A stretch of 64,000 nucleotides of DNA from Arachnopeziza araneosa (taxonomy: Eukaryota > Ascomycota > Leotiomycetes > Helotiales > Arachnopezizaceae): positions 520,341-584,340 of the forward strand of contig QYAI01000002.1 in the NCBI GenBank assembly GCA_003988855.1. The letters are read 5' to 3'. Made by a program: the position numbers and the translations under genes. Of this stretch, positions 45,550-57,026 are shown one piece after another. How positions within the stretch are numbered: position 1 is the first letter of the stretch; every line of letters starts with the position of its first letter. The notes under the pieces are model-generated. The model saw nothing but the letters and a program-made list of their open reading frames with translations, did not search any database and was not told where the DNA came from.

Positions 45550-47738
45550 ATGTCTGCCTACGGGAAACCGCCACCTTCGCAGATTCATGGTGAGTTACTT
45601 GGGCGTTTATTGTTTATCTGTGACCGTTCCTCACCATTAATGCAGGATACGAGACAAGTCGAACCTACCCCGAAACAACTTTCTCATACACGGCACCAAT
45701 TTACGGTCCCCAGTCAAATTTACCCCCCTCAACGTCAGCACCGGGCTACCAAAATGCTACTCAGCTGACACCAATGGCCTACAATCCTAATCAGGTTCGC
45801 ACGCCGTATGACGAGCAAGCAGGACCATATCTTAATGTCGGATCGACACCCATCCCCGAAGTCACGTCTTTCCAACCCACCTCGGGAAAATGGAATTCAA
45901 AAGTCTACGTTTATATCACTTCACTATATGAACTTCTGACTTCAAACACGCCGGTTTTCTTTTTGATGTTTGGACAGAGAAAGGTTCCAGCGACTGTGCA
46001 GAAGCTTCACCAGAATGGTGGTGTATGCTCATACCACCTGGCAGCTGACGTTCCACAATTCTCAACTACGAGCTGGACAAATTCAAATGTACCACTGTAC
46101 ATGTTCATGGAAAGCGGAGACGGAGATGTAATGGGAAAGGTTGAGGTTGGAGAGTTCATTTATACTGATAGTGGAATTCCAAGCGGTAGTGACACTCCCC
46201 TCGACGGTTCGAGAAAAAGAAAGATGTCAGCAGATTCTGCAGAACTCAAAAGCCCCGCGAAACGAAATTCAAATCAACAATTACGTCCCAAGGAAGAATA
46301 TGGAGCTTACCACTACCCTTCAAATGATTCACCAGCGTCATTCTCCTCATACATACCAACCACGAGCTCCTACGCAACTCTTACTGCTCCGTTCAACAGG
46401 CCAGCTGCGAATTACCAAGGACAAGCAGCACCAAGACACATTGGTTATGCATATCCAGGCTCAGCAACAGCTTCCCCGCCCACCATCAAAGCACCTTCGC
46501 CACAAGTCGGAACATGGACTCCATACCCAACTGTTGGATCGAGCTTGTCAAGGAGTCCCGGAGTTCCATCTAATGCAGGTATTCCACGGCCCTCTCTTTC
46601 CTCGCTTCCGTCTCCAGCCTCTGTAGCAAATCCACCACTTATCAGGACTTCAACCATCCAAAACTCTCCAAGTCCGGCAGCCACTCCGCACGGAGGTCAC
46701 CCAGGCCAACAATTTAATCCTTACTCTCTTTACCCACACAAAGCCAAACTTGAAATCAATGGCGATCTCGATGCCATGGCAAGAGATTGGTCAGCAGAAG
46801 AGTTCGAGTCGAGAAGGCGACTCGTTCATTTCAAACGCTCGCAGTCTGGAAGCACAATCACAACCACTTTCCAACCCATCGGAGTTGATGAGCGGCCTCC
46901 AAACAGTGTTTGTATATCATGCATATACTGGGAAGAGAAAGAAGAATGTTTCGTAACCAGTGTCGACACAATCTATTTACTGGAGCAACTGGTAGCAGCC
47001 CGATTCACGGTTGAGGAGAAGAATCGGATACGAAGAAATTTGGAAGGATTTAGACCATTGACAGTGTCGAAAGGAAAGTCTGATAGTGAGGAATTTTTCA
47101 AGGTCATAATGGCATTTCCAGCTCCCAAGCCGCGAAACATTGAGAAGGATGTCAAGGTCTTCCACTGGAAAGATCTGTCATCTGCCTTGAAAAAGATTAT
47201 TGGCAAATACGCAAGTATAAATGATCCGACTTCTGAGTAGCCTGCTAACAGATTCTAGTCTGCAAGCCCTTCCTCAACACTACCGCCAGGACCTGCTCTT
47301 TTGACCCCCGTCAGCTCCACTGGTTATACGACCGAGAGCTCCTCTGCTGGGATGTCTTACCCAGGTGACCATCATCGAACAAACTCGCCGCAAACAATTC
47401 CTGGCTCTTCGACTTCGTACGGTACAATCCCCACACGCGTTCTCTCCCCTCACAACCAAAAACCCATGACTCAAGGCGGTGGACCTCCTGATCTGCGTGT
47501 AGCTGTCCCCCATGAGCCTACGAGCCACTGGCAAGCTACACCACATCACATGCAATATCAGCAAGTCGGTAGCCAGAATGCGCGTAGCTCATGGGACATG
47601 TCAAACTACATGGAAAACCATAGCCCAGCATTAACGAGTGCCACTTCTGCTCCTGCACATTATCAAGCTTCTCGGGATGTCGGTGATGGCAGGCTTCAAA
47701 GAAGTCTGTCAGGGGGTCAGCAGATGCCACAATCATGA
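45550..47738 (+). CDS. medA: Medusa-type developmental transcription regulator (medA/ACR1/REN1 homologue)
   Basis: The model is join(45550..45589, 45646..47210, 47259..47738), 694 aa. The first intron is GTGAGT...TGCAG; the second is a GC-AG intron. The start MSAYGKPPP is chosen because it is the first ATG in the open frame. The N-terminal 160 residues include an ordered segment (SGKWNSKVYVYITSLYELL...FFLMFGQRKVPATV). A long Ser/Pro/Gln-rich middle follows, with a KRKMS...SPAKR patch that could be a nuclear signal. The conserved Medusa region is about 380-535: LEINGDLDAMARDWSAEEFESRRRLVHF, PNSVCISCIYWEEKEECFVTSVDTIYLLEQLVAARFTVEEKNRIRRNLEGFRPLTVSK, and ending KKIIGKY. In Aspergillus, Magnaporthe and Fusarium these proteins control conidiophore shape and related development. 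The huge upstream region suits a developmentally controlled gene. Confidence 0.9.
47211..47258 (+). other. medA: GC-AG intron in medA
   Basis: It begins GCAAGT, the best form of GC donor, and ends ATTCTAG, with TGCTAAC as branch site. It is 48 nt long. Spliced, the frame runs KKIIGKY-SASPSSTLPPGPA, as in relatives; unspliced, it stops after nine codons (ASINDPTSE), removing the last 160 residues. Confidence 0.85.
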
Positions 47739-49184
47739 GAAGGACGAAATGTTTCATTGGCGAAAACCAAAGGGTTGAGGGTGTTGAGAGGAATAATTGG
47801 TCATGTGGACGGGGTGTAAGCGATGAGATACCCTGGTCCTGGGCGCGAGGCTCGTATCGCCTCACATGAACAATCAACCTCAACTTCATAAACTTGGTGG
47901 GAGAGCCTTCTAGGGCTAGGCTATGTTCCTTCATACCCTCCATGTTGTCATGCTCATGACGTACGAACAGATCTTCCGAACTTCGAACATTCTTCAGAAC
48001 CTTGTCCCTCCACTTCTACCTTGGACACCTATACTTTGCGCACGCTCACATAAGTTCTATCATGACCACGGGAGCTCACCACCTACTTGCATTCTGTCCG
48101 GGTAGGGACTATACATAAACTACCACAACTACAATCCAGCATGGGTGGAGTAGGAGGGCATGGAGCATATACCCATTTATTTACATTTTCATTAGCTGTT
48201 TTGATTTTTGGATGTCGGGTCGCGTATTTCCTGCGGAGTACAGATATCCCATGGCCTTGTTGCATTTCTATCAGAGTTAGTAGTTGTGCGCGTCTCGAAA
48301 TACAACCGAGTCTTTGTGGAGTAGAGTGTTTTGTCCCTCGTATTCTTGCGATCATTGTAGGCGTGGAGGACTCCAAAACTCTCATTTGCATGTAGTTCTC
48401 ATCTTTTTTTCATCTTTAGGCAGCGAAGCAAACCGATGAGCATATCGTATGTTACTAGACACGACAGATATTTCTTTTCTCTCTACTCCTCTCCGAAGGG
48501 GGTACGGAAGCGCATTTGGACGGATGGGTCAGCGGTGTTGGGTGGGTTTTCATCAGGTGTTTGGAGAATCAGACAATGCACAATACATGGCGGCGATACC
48601 AGGGCGATTATGACTGATGGATGGTGGGATGGGAAGGGAAGGAAGGGAAATGGGCATATTATACTATCACTACTATTACTGGGGCCAGGCTGGTTTGATG
48701 CTATGGACAGCTGGTTTAATACTTAATTCTTAGCAAGCATACATGATGCACTCGCTCTCTTGATGTCTGTCGTTTCAAGATCTCACGCTCCAAGAGGTCC
48801 CAGTGAGAAGGCGGGAGGAAGATTCCAAAACCTGACGCAAACGAGTCGGAAACGGCTTGGAGTTCCACGACGGCTACCAGAAACCCAAACGGAAGAGTCG
48901 ACGGCAGGCTTTTCCTCTGTCTCAGATTCCGATCGACGGCGAGCCGACCAACTCTAAATGGGCCTGAAGGGGATCCTGATCTTTGATCTGCACGGGGGGC
49001 CGGGCTCCGCTTCACTATCCTTGGTTCACCGTCGTCCTGCGCTCGAGCTCTCTCGCATGCACGCGCATCGTGCGCGAGAGCTAAGAACCCGCCGGAAGCC
49101 TCACCCAGGCGACGGAGGGGGTAGGGGGGGAGGAGGGCTGAGGGAGGTTCGCAACGCGGAGGCTAGAGAGAGACATGCGCAGGC
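47739..49184. other. Intergenic, downstream of medA
   Basis: No gene seen. Includes the medA 3' region. Scattered frames on both strands lack motifs. Confidence 0.5.
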
Positions 49185-49216
49185 TGGTAGGCAGGTAGGC
49201 AGGTAGGTAGGCAGGT
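49185..49216. repeat. GGTA/GGCA microsatellite
   Basis: Alternating GGTAGGCA units just upstream of the 11-bp minisatellite. Confidence 0.7.
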
Positions 49217-49323
49217 CAGCAGAGACACGCAAGGGGGGGGGCTCATGCACACACACCTGCAGCAGTGCGGATTGTGTGATGTGCTGGTAAAGGGGGTCGG
49301 TTGGTGGGAGGGAGGGATGGATG

Positions 49324-49433
49324 GAAGAGCAATGGAATAGCAATGGAAGAGCAATGGAAGAGCAATGGAAGAGCAATGAAAGAGCAATGGAAGAGCAATG
49401 GAAGAGCAATGAAAGAGCAATGGAAGAGCAAGA
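49324..49433. repeat. 11-bp minisatellite, 10 units
   Basis: Consensus GAAGAGCAATG, ten units in a row. One carries a T (GAATAGCAATG), two begin with A instead of G, and the last unit degenerates. Because 33 nt is a multiple of three, the array is open in several frames and produces artefactual repeat ORFs on both strands. Confidence 0.9.
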
Positions 49434-51479
49434 TTAAGAGCAAGAGTAAGAGCCGCATCCTGGTGGTGAGGTGGTGCATCGAGAGCGCAACACACCTAGT
49501 GGGAAATGGTCACCGCAGCCAGAGGGCAGAACGAGAGAGAGAGAGCGAGCGCCACGGTAGCCGGTCCGAGATATACGCACCGGCGTGCCCCACCCGCGCG
49601 GGTCTGGCCACGCCCACGCCCACCGCCCACCCACCCACGGCCGCTACGAGAGGGACCAGATCTCTCTCTCCCTCTTCGTTTTTTATTTTTTATTTTCATC
49701 TGGTCGCTGCGAGGGTGATCGGCGGACCCTTCTCCCCTGCCGGTAGTTGGCGGACGAAGCAACCGGTCTTGTTCTTGGGCGTGCGAGCGCTGTCCCTAAA
49801 CTGGACTGGGGAGGTGAGGATCGACGGGCTAGGGGAGATTGGAATCTTCCACTTTGGCCCTGCACGGTCGAGTACTTGGTTCGATGGCGCGGCGCCGATG
49901 GTTCCTAGATACTGTACCTCTCCTCGCATTCCTGAACGTTGATGCGCTCGGCGCTCCTTGCTTCCCTCCTGGCCAACGCACCGCCTCGTGTTATTGACTT
50001 GAGAAAGGAGAAGAGCCGCCACTGCTGGGAAAGGTAATAATGATCGTCCCGTTTCATTTCCTGTCTTCTCCTCTCGCTACTGAATTGTGATGTCTTTTGG
50101 CTGTGATCATGCCATGTTCGTTGAGGCGAGATGGGCACTGGGTTGTTGCCATCTGTGGCCGCTGCTGTGGCGGGAATGGGCTACGGTGCTTGCTCATTGA
50201 CTCTCTGTGCCGTGTTCATGTTGGAGTTGGGTACCGTCAATGTCACTGTATCATGGCGCTGATCTGGATCCGTACCCGTACCGCGTCTCTCAATGACTGG
50301 TTGCTGGCGGCGGGAATGGCTTCACGGTTCAAGCCTTTTGGCAAGCATGTGGAGAATAGACTGTGAGACGTGTCTCCTGCTTTTCTACCCTTCTCTCGTG
50401 GGTTATGACATCGGTATCTTGGACACATTTCAGATGTTTATACTCTTATCTTGAATTTGCCATTGCTACAGATATGGTATAGATTAAGTTGTAGGTTTTA
50501 AATTTTGTCTTATCTTGTACTTTGCTTTTATCTGCGTTTCTTTATTCGTAATCATCGCGATACTGGCGGTGTTTGCTCTTCTCGTACCAGCTCCTGCTGC
50601 TTCACCTCTTCTAATTTCAGACTCGCTACTGACTGTCACCATGAGATTTGAATGGAAATTCTTGAAAGGAATCGATATTATTTTATCTATCGTTTATCCT
50701 CTTTTCTGTCTCGCTACCATCACCACGAGATTCGCTTAGAGTTCATTTTTTGGAGTCCTAGGTGGGCCTCTAGTAGGTACATACTAGGAGAAATCAGCAA
50801 ATTAGCACCCGAACCTACCCAGCCGAGATATCAATATCAAAAACCACTCCCCATCTCAAATTATCCCCATCAAGTGCAATCGCCTTGGAAATAGCATATT
50901 TGCGTTGATACATATTCTGCTATTTCTTGCAGCAATCTCCGCTGTCACAATATCGGCTCGATCACTGATCTGTAGTATCCACGCTCGTGCTAATTTTTGT
51001 AGCTTGTGTCTCCTCTGGAGAGGCGGGCTTGTAAGCTATGCTTTGGATGTCGAAGGTGCTGATACTGCGATTCCAATGCTGATTGCAGAAAGACAAGGAG
51101 TCATAGATGCTGCCGATCAAATTCAAGAAGCTATTCAATATGGCTGGGATATCACGGTCATGGTTCGAAAGCTCTGTTAAGCTGTCCAATCAACTTCAAT
51201 GCCTGGTAATATTCTCAAGTTTGGGTGGACTTGATTCGCTTTGACTAAATCACGCACTCCCTCTTTACCTCCTACGGAACAAATGTCCTCGCCAATGATC
51301 TCGGATTGGTCCTCTATGGCTTCACATCTGTGATCTATAATCAATCATTACGGAAAGGGTAAGATATTTTTCTTCCTCTACAAACGCAGCTTACAAGTTT
51401 AGTTCCCAATTAAAATAAAAGATAACATTCAACCATGCCGGTCAACTTTAAAAAGGTTCTATACCAAAGCAGGCAATAC
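49434..51479. other. Intergenic, mostly featureless
   Basis: GC-rich to about 50.1 kb, AT-rich after. Two short coding-like segments appear at about 51030-51180 (GGLVSYALDVEGADTAIPM and on to a stop) and 51269-51364 (FTSYGTNVLANDLGLVLYGF and on to a stop). They might be remnants of a gene linked to the lipase pseudogene, but I cannot place them. Confidence 0.4.
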
Positions 51480-52220
51480 TCTGTTGCTGTTACTGCATCC
51501 CAATACGAACGGCAATTGCATCTCACTTCGTTTCACGAGGGAAAGGGGCATCCGATCTCATGTCTCCAGAACAGGTTTAACAAGAAGCCAAAGTTGTCAG
51601 CCACCATTGTCAACCTCCTCTCCACCACCGCCTCCACTGATCCGGTATCTCAACATCCAGGATCGGCTTCTGAACAACATTCAAGTCAATGCAGGATACG
51701 TAGCCTACGCTATCCAATACCTATCTGCTCTTATTTCGGTCAACCAACCGTGATCGCCTGTCCCAAGGCTCCCTTGACGCCCAGTAGGCCTCAAATACTG
51801 AATCTGTGCCCATATCACCAGATTACATCGCCAGCTCACCGAACTATCACGGCCGTATCCTCGCCTGCCTCTTCTATTCCGGTCTCAGCCTCTTCGATGC
51901 TGTCTCGTGTTCCCCTGCTGTCTCTCAACAATCCTACGCCTCAAACCTCATCACTTGGCACGCAAAACAGGCCGAGATTCCGCCCACCACAATCATCTAC
52001 TCCGCCACCGACGATACTGTGCAGCCTCAAGACGGCTTCGCTGTATCGGGCTATCTAAAGATGCCCGATGCGTCGGTGTGACGAAAATCTTCCTGCAAGG
52101 CCCATGTCGAGGCAATTCGGCTGCGGGGCTGTATACCATGAAGACGTGCCGAACCTTGCTTCGCATGCACCCATCGATGCTTGGACAGTAATGGTTTGGA
52201 AGACTCTGCGAGGGTGGTAG
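51480..52220 (+). pseudogene. CALB-type (Candida antarctica lipase B-like) lipase pseudogene
   Basis: Homology-like blocks lie in the expected order but in different frames. They are: a GKG.PI segment near 51540; NIQDRLLNNIQVNAGYVAYAIQYLSAL (51650-51735); a shifted WSQGSLDAQ with the nucleophile Ser near 51758, followed at once by a TAG where a Trp is expected; PISPDYIASSPNYHGRILA (51808 on); FDAVSCSPAVSQQSYASNLITW and PTTIIYSATDDTVQPQ with the Asp region; and, after another frame change, VYHEDVPNLASHAPIDAW containing the probable His. The frame ends at 52220. So Ser, Asp and His are all traceable, yet at least two frameshifts and one stop separate them. Fungal CALB-like lipases are secreted esterases. 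No signal peptide part was found. Confidence 0.72.
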
Positions 52221-52465
52221 AAACTTGTCGGGATATTGTGACGCCAGGTTTGGGTTTGGATGATGTCTTGGTTAGCGAGCGTGGATGCTATTGGCATTGT
52301 ATCATATGCTGACTTACAAGACGCACGCATTGGTTGCACCGCCTAATATGGATTATGCTACGTATGGATGAGGAGAATTGTCCAAGTTCTCTGACAAGGA
52401 TAGAGTGAGTTTCGTTGGTCAAAAACTTCATATTGAGCTCTATCTAACGAATTGACCAGTAAAAC

Positions 52466-52777
52466 ATGAACCATAACCCCCAAAACTCATCCTCAAGATC
52501 CACACTCCAATCAACTAGCCCTGCATGCCGATTCTTGATCCCCATCCCCTCCCACCCAATCGACCAGCTAATCAACCGCACCCCCAAATCCGGCGGCAGC
52601 TCCTCTGAATCAACAACCCAGCCTCCCCACCCCTCGTCCCTACTCCGCCTCCAGCAGGCACGCATGCATGCCCATACATGGCTCTATCGAAAAAATCATC
52701 CGCAATGGGTCATCCAATACTCTTACGAACCCCCAGCTGAAACGCGGTTGTCGCTATTGGTGGTTGTGGCTGTGTAG
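52466..52777 (+). CDS. Possible small protein, 103 aa, behind a leader intron
   Basis: I do not recognise the family. The frame starts six bases after a very good 55-nt intron (52405-52459: GTGAGT donor, TATCTAACG branch, GACCAG acceptor), and the ATG context AAAACATGA is favourable. The first half is Ser/Pro-rich. The C-terminal part has an aromatic cluster, MHAHTWLYRKNHPQWVIQYSY, then a short hydrophobic tail. An in-frame stop lies just before the ATG, so the intron would be in the leader. Support is the intron alone; it could also be the end of a decayed transcript near the lipase pseudogene. Confidence 0.35.
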   Translation: MNHNPQNSSSRSTLQSTSPACRFLIPIPSHPIDQLINRTPKSGGSSSESTTQPPHPSSLLRLQQARMHAHTWLYRKNHPQWVIQYSYEPPAETRLSLLVVVAV

Positions 52778-54868
52778 AGAAACGTCAGTCACCCCTGCCT
52801 GCCCGCTTTGGTCGTGGTCTTGGTCGCGGCGAGGCTGAGGCTGAGATGGCCTTTAGTGGTGGTTTTTTTTGAGGGGGTTATTGGCGGGGTTGGGATGGGT
52901 TGGGGATTGAATGGTAGGGCGGATTTTCGGGGAGAGGGGTTGAGAGGGCTGAGGGAGCTGAATACCTAGATGGTTGTTGCCGTGAAGGAGGAAAGCTGGG
53001 GATAGGAACATGGAATGATGGGTTGGTGAGGCTAAGGTTTATTGATGGTAGGCTGAGGATGGGGGAGTGGTGGGGGTTTGTCTTGTTTCGGTTCAGGAGT
53101 AAATGTTTCGATCCAATTGTATAGAACTTTGTGGTTATAATCTGGTAAATCGATGCCGATTTCCTGTGTTCAATTCACGCATGCATATCATATTCTCGTA
53201 GTCGTAGTTTTTGGTACTTCGTAATGCGGTAGGTAGGCATCTATCAACTGGGAGAAACTTGCGAATAAAACAACGCCTCATCCATGACTATATATCTAAA
53301 GTTCTATAAATATCGATCAATTGCGCTATATACTGTTTCTAGACCTCTACATCCCCGCCTGCCTGCCGCTCTGCTCCGAATCAAACACCCCTCGAGATGA
53401 ATTGAGATCATCTCATGGTGCTGTCGAATCCATATTTACGGCCGTGTAGTGGAGGTCGGTACAGAGATGTAAGCCGGGGACCAGGATATATCATGCAGAT
53501 GCAGATTTACCCAGCTGTTCCTATTCAGTTGTCGAATCAGATGAAGCAGCCATTGGGGTTAGGCATCAAGTGGAAAGTGCAGGTTTTCTAGATTGAACAT
53601 GATGATGGGGGAGGGGCGGAGGCTGTGAGTGAGATGTCTCTGCAGCGTCTCGGGGGGTGGGGGTCTGGTTTTGGGTTTCGGATGTTGGATGTTGAACGGG
53701 AAAGGAAAGAGATGGGAAAGGATGGGAGATGGGAAGGATGGAGTTGGATAAGAGATGGTAAATAATGCGTCGATAAGCAGCGTAAGATAATTCGGATTTA
53801 ATTGCAGGTTGGAAGGATGTTTTGCCTCTGGAGGGTATTAGATTGGATGGACTATAGCCCTTTGCATTTTGATAGGATTGGTACTTGTGGGTATTCTGTC
53901 ACTCAAAAAGGATTGATACTAGTTGGAAACTCATGGAGACGAATGAGGATTACATGTACGTTGTATAAGAATGGAGAATTACTTGTTTCCGCAGCTTCAA
54001 GATTGCAGTTTGGAATATATCGTCTTGATTTTTAGACCAGGGGCTCTCCTACTTTATTCACTATCATAGAGCGAGTGGCGCTTTTATACTCAGCGAGTAT
54101 CTAAGATTAATCAATTGAGAGAATTCGCATGAGTTTGAATCAGCAGCGGTGCACCTGTTGCGTTTAGTTTCTTCTCGTCCTGACGATCGTCGTGCTTGAG
54201 CATTTATTCCTCTGTGATTAATGGTAGCAGAATACCCGAGGTAGAGTTTGTGTTACGGGTTCTTTGGTATCTGGAGAGGAGATATATCGATGATTGAGGT
54301 GTTGAGTGAAGCTGCTTAAAGTTAGTGAAGCTCATGGTTTTGAGTTGGACGGTGCTCTCCTAATATACTACAGATCCGAGAATGTATAGATCTAGACTTC
54401 TTATATCTGTTTAGGCTCTGGTCTGTTCAAATTTAGAAGAACTATTTCTAACTAGTACTTAATACTGAATGCCTCCAGTTGTGTTTTGGTTCGCACGTTA
54501 CACAGAGAAGAAGCGAGCCACTCTGGGCCTTTCCATCTGCTGGTAGATTACTCAGCATACATACCAATCATTCGGCTGGATTATAAGCTTTCGGGTTTCT
54601 TGAGAAGTTCATGACAATTATCAATCGATCAAAATACGTCAAGTGCTTTTGAAGTTCATGTAAGATTACTGGTAGAATAATCCATCCCTATTCACTCAGG
54701 CGAGTAACATAACCATCTGCTTCATAGAAACATTCAAAGCTTCAAAAACAATCTTAAGGTTAGTGATGTGCCATTGGTAGAGTAAAGTTTCCATTTATCG
54801 TGTCTATACAGAAGGTGAGATGGTGACCATATATTACAACCAAAAGTCCAACGCCATCAGCTGCTGAA
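52778..54868. other. Intergenic, 2.1 kb
   Basis: G-rich, low-complexity sequence to about 53.8 kb (many GGGATGGG-type runs), then AT-rich. No gene recognised. Confidence 0.5.
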
Positions 54869-56338
54869 TCAAACCACAGCGATTTCACTCCCACGCTCGC
54901 TCTCCCTGTCCTTAAGCATAATCCTGCCTCCTGTCCAAAAGAATGTAGTAACTGCACCAACACCACTCAATAATCCCAAAGTCCAAGTCATGGTTCCCCA
55001 ACCACTACTTTGAACGACAAAACCTGCCCATAGAGGACCAATCAGAGTTCCAACAGCAAATGCTAGATTGAACAATCCAAATCCTTGAGCAGCTGCACCT
55101 CTTTTCCCCATATTCCCTGGATGCCTCTTCTCCTCTAGTGCAACCGCATGATCAATATCGGCCATCAATGGTGCCATCACCATAGCCATGCAGAGACCTA
55201 CTCCAGCCAAGAGGCCACAGAGGAGGATTTTCTGGTGAAGAGAATCATGATCTACAAGGCGGAGTAGCACCCAGAAAGGAACAGAGAACAGTAATCCAGT
55301 GGTAGTGATGACTCGTGAGCCGTACTTGTCTGATACAATGCCGATGATGGGTGAAAGTAGAGACGGAATTACTAAACAAGTAAAGATAAGTCCAGCGCCA
55401 AGTGAGGTCCAGGAGAACGTGGTTTTGACAAAAAGAGGAAGGGAAGAATCGAACGAGGCGAGGGAGGTGGATATGACGAAGCAGCCGAAGAGAGCAACGA
55501 GGATTCGAGGGCGGAAGAGGAGGGTAATAAATGGTGGAAGGCGGGAAGTCCAATTTTTGGTAGAGGGTTCAGAGGAAGACTTCTCTGAGAATGAGGGGAG
55601 AGGTGGTGAAGCTGGTGCGGGTGTAATCTCATCGTCTCTCACTTCTTCGGTTGGGACTTCGATCTCACTTTCCCATTGCTGTGCAACACTCTTCTCCACA
55701 AGACTGAGTCTCAAAAGAATATCAACCCCGATAAGAGCAAATCCCATGCCAAATACGGCATAGTACCCTGCTCTTTCGTATACAACACCTCCCAGCAATG
55801 GACCACAGAGACTTCCAGCGCTTGTAGCAGCCGCTACATAGCCCATGGCCTGTCCAATATCTTCCTTCTTCACTGTGTCACTCAATAACGCCAATCCGAC
55901 TGTCCAGACCACCGATCCGGTCAAGCCCTGGAAAAATCGTCCTATTACCAGTACCACGAGACTACTCCCTACGCATAACATGACTGTTGAGCCGCCTAGG
56001 GCAAATAGTCCCAATAAAAGTGGGACTCGCCTGCTTGTTGATCGATCCGCAAACCATCCAAAAATAGGACTTCCGAGAGCTAGAGCAGCGCCATAAACGG
56101 CAAGGAAGATGGACGTCCATTTTTGAATCTCGCTTTCGGCTACACCGGCTCGAATTGTGAGAGCAAAAGGTAGTACAGGCACGACGACCGAGTAGAGGAA
56201 AATATCAGTGAAGACCGCAATGGATATCGAGGCTACAATGAAGGTATTTGAAGATCGGAATTTCAGGAACGCTGGTGGAGGGGCATTGGAGATGCGCCGC
56301 CCTGAGATGAAGGCACAGAGAGAAGCACGGGTGAACAT
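54869..56338 (-). CDS. MFS transporter, DHA1 / SLC18 (VMAT)-like
   Basis: Single-exon frame of 489 aa. About 12 membrane segments are visible, six on each side of a hydrophilic loop (about residues 218-260, rich in Glu, Pro and Ser). After TM2 comes GSPIFGWFADRSTSRRVPLLLG, the MFS motif A. LVIGRFFQGLTGSVVWTVGLALLSDTV in TM4 resembles motif B, and GYVAAATSAGSLCGPLLGGVVYERAGY in TM5 is motif C, the antiporter signature. FTDIFLYSVVVPVLPF in TM1 is typical of fungal relatives of vesicular amine transporters. The role is export or vesicular exchange of small molecules against protons; the substrate is unknown. It faces DBP4 head to head with 688 nt between starts. No secondary-metabolite enzyme is nearby, so there is no cluster evidence. 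Confidence 0.9.
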   Translation of the reverse strand: MFTRASLCAFISGRRISNAPPPAFLKFRSSNTFIVASISIAVFTDIFLYSVVVPVLPFALTIRAGVAESEIQKWTSIFLAVYGAALALGSPIFGWFADRSTSRRVPLLLGLFALGGSTVMLCVGSSLVVLVIGRFFQGLTGSVVWTVGLALLSDTVKKEDIGQAMGYVAAATSAGSLCGPLLGGVVYERAGYYAVFGMGFALIGVDILLRLSLVEKSVAQQWESEIEVPTEEVRDDEITPAPASPPLPSFSEKSSSEPSTKNWTSRLPPFITLLFRPRILVALFGCFVISTSLASFDSSLPLFVKTTFSWTSLGAGLIFTCLVIPSLLSPIIGIVSDKYGSRVITTTGLLFSVPFWVLLRLVDHDSLHQKILLCGLLAGVGLCMAMVMAPLMADIDHAVALEEKRHPGNMGKRGAAAQGFGLFNLAFAVGTLIGPLWAGFVVQSSGWGTMTWTLGLLSGVGAVTTFFWTGGRIMLKDRESERGSEIAVV

Positions 56339-57026
56339 TTTGGCAGTTGAAATCTCGCAAATCGACTGAGCGAGGGGCGAACTGGGTTATGATATATTAG
56401 AGTTCTCCCACTCTTGAGTAAGACTCATGAGGCTGATGAGTAATGATGGGGCTTGAATGATGATGTCAAGCTTTCTTACGCCCAAATAATTTCACCGCTT
56501 CTTCCAGACTCCTGTGAAGCGTACTCGGTCAGAAAAAATGTCTCGTTCAAAATCTTCTCCGGCTTCCTGCTCGGTCGGAACTTGTATTGAATGGCTTGAA
56601 AGTTGAATGTGGTAGCCGTTTTGAAGTAGATTCGAAAGAGAAAGAGAAGACTAAAATGAAATACAACAAAAATCAAGCATTTAACATAACTGCTGGTCTA
56701 TAACTCGATTTCATCAGAGAAAGGAAAAAATTTCCACCGATAAATCTCGGACTTGGTTTCCTAAAAGGGAACTGCTTTCCAAATCGATACTTCGCAGAGG
56801 GGAGGAATGCATCTTACAAAGTATCAAATGTATTTCGTCAATACAGACAAAGCAACACATACTTGAAGCTAAAAATAATAGATACAAAATTTACATGGTG
56901 TGAGGATTGATGAATTCTCGTCAGTGACGTCTTTTGCAACGGAGTGAGGCGGCCGCTAGCGTTCTATCACCCGTCTTCTCGAATAATTTTTGGCGCATTT
57001 CAATGCCCATCACAACCCAGTTAATC
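56339..57026. promoter_or_regulatory. Divergent promoter, MFS transporter / DBP4
   Basis: 688 nt, AT-rich in the middle. No obvious TATA box or operator. Confidence 0.4.

Noticed and set aside
49301..49942. 213-aa repeat protein (WKSNGRAMKEQ-like)
   Set aside because: It is the translation of the 11-bp minisatellite; the antisense frames are equally long.
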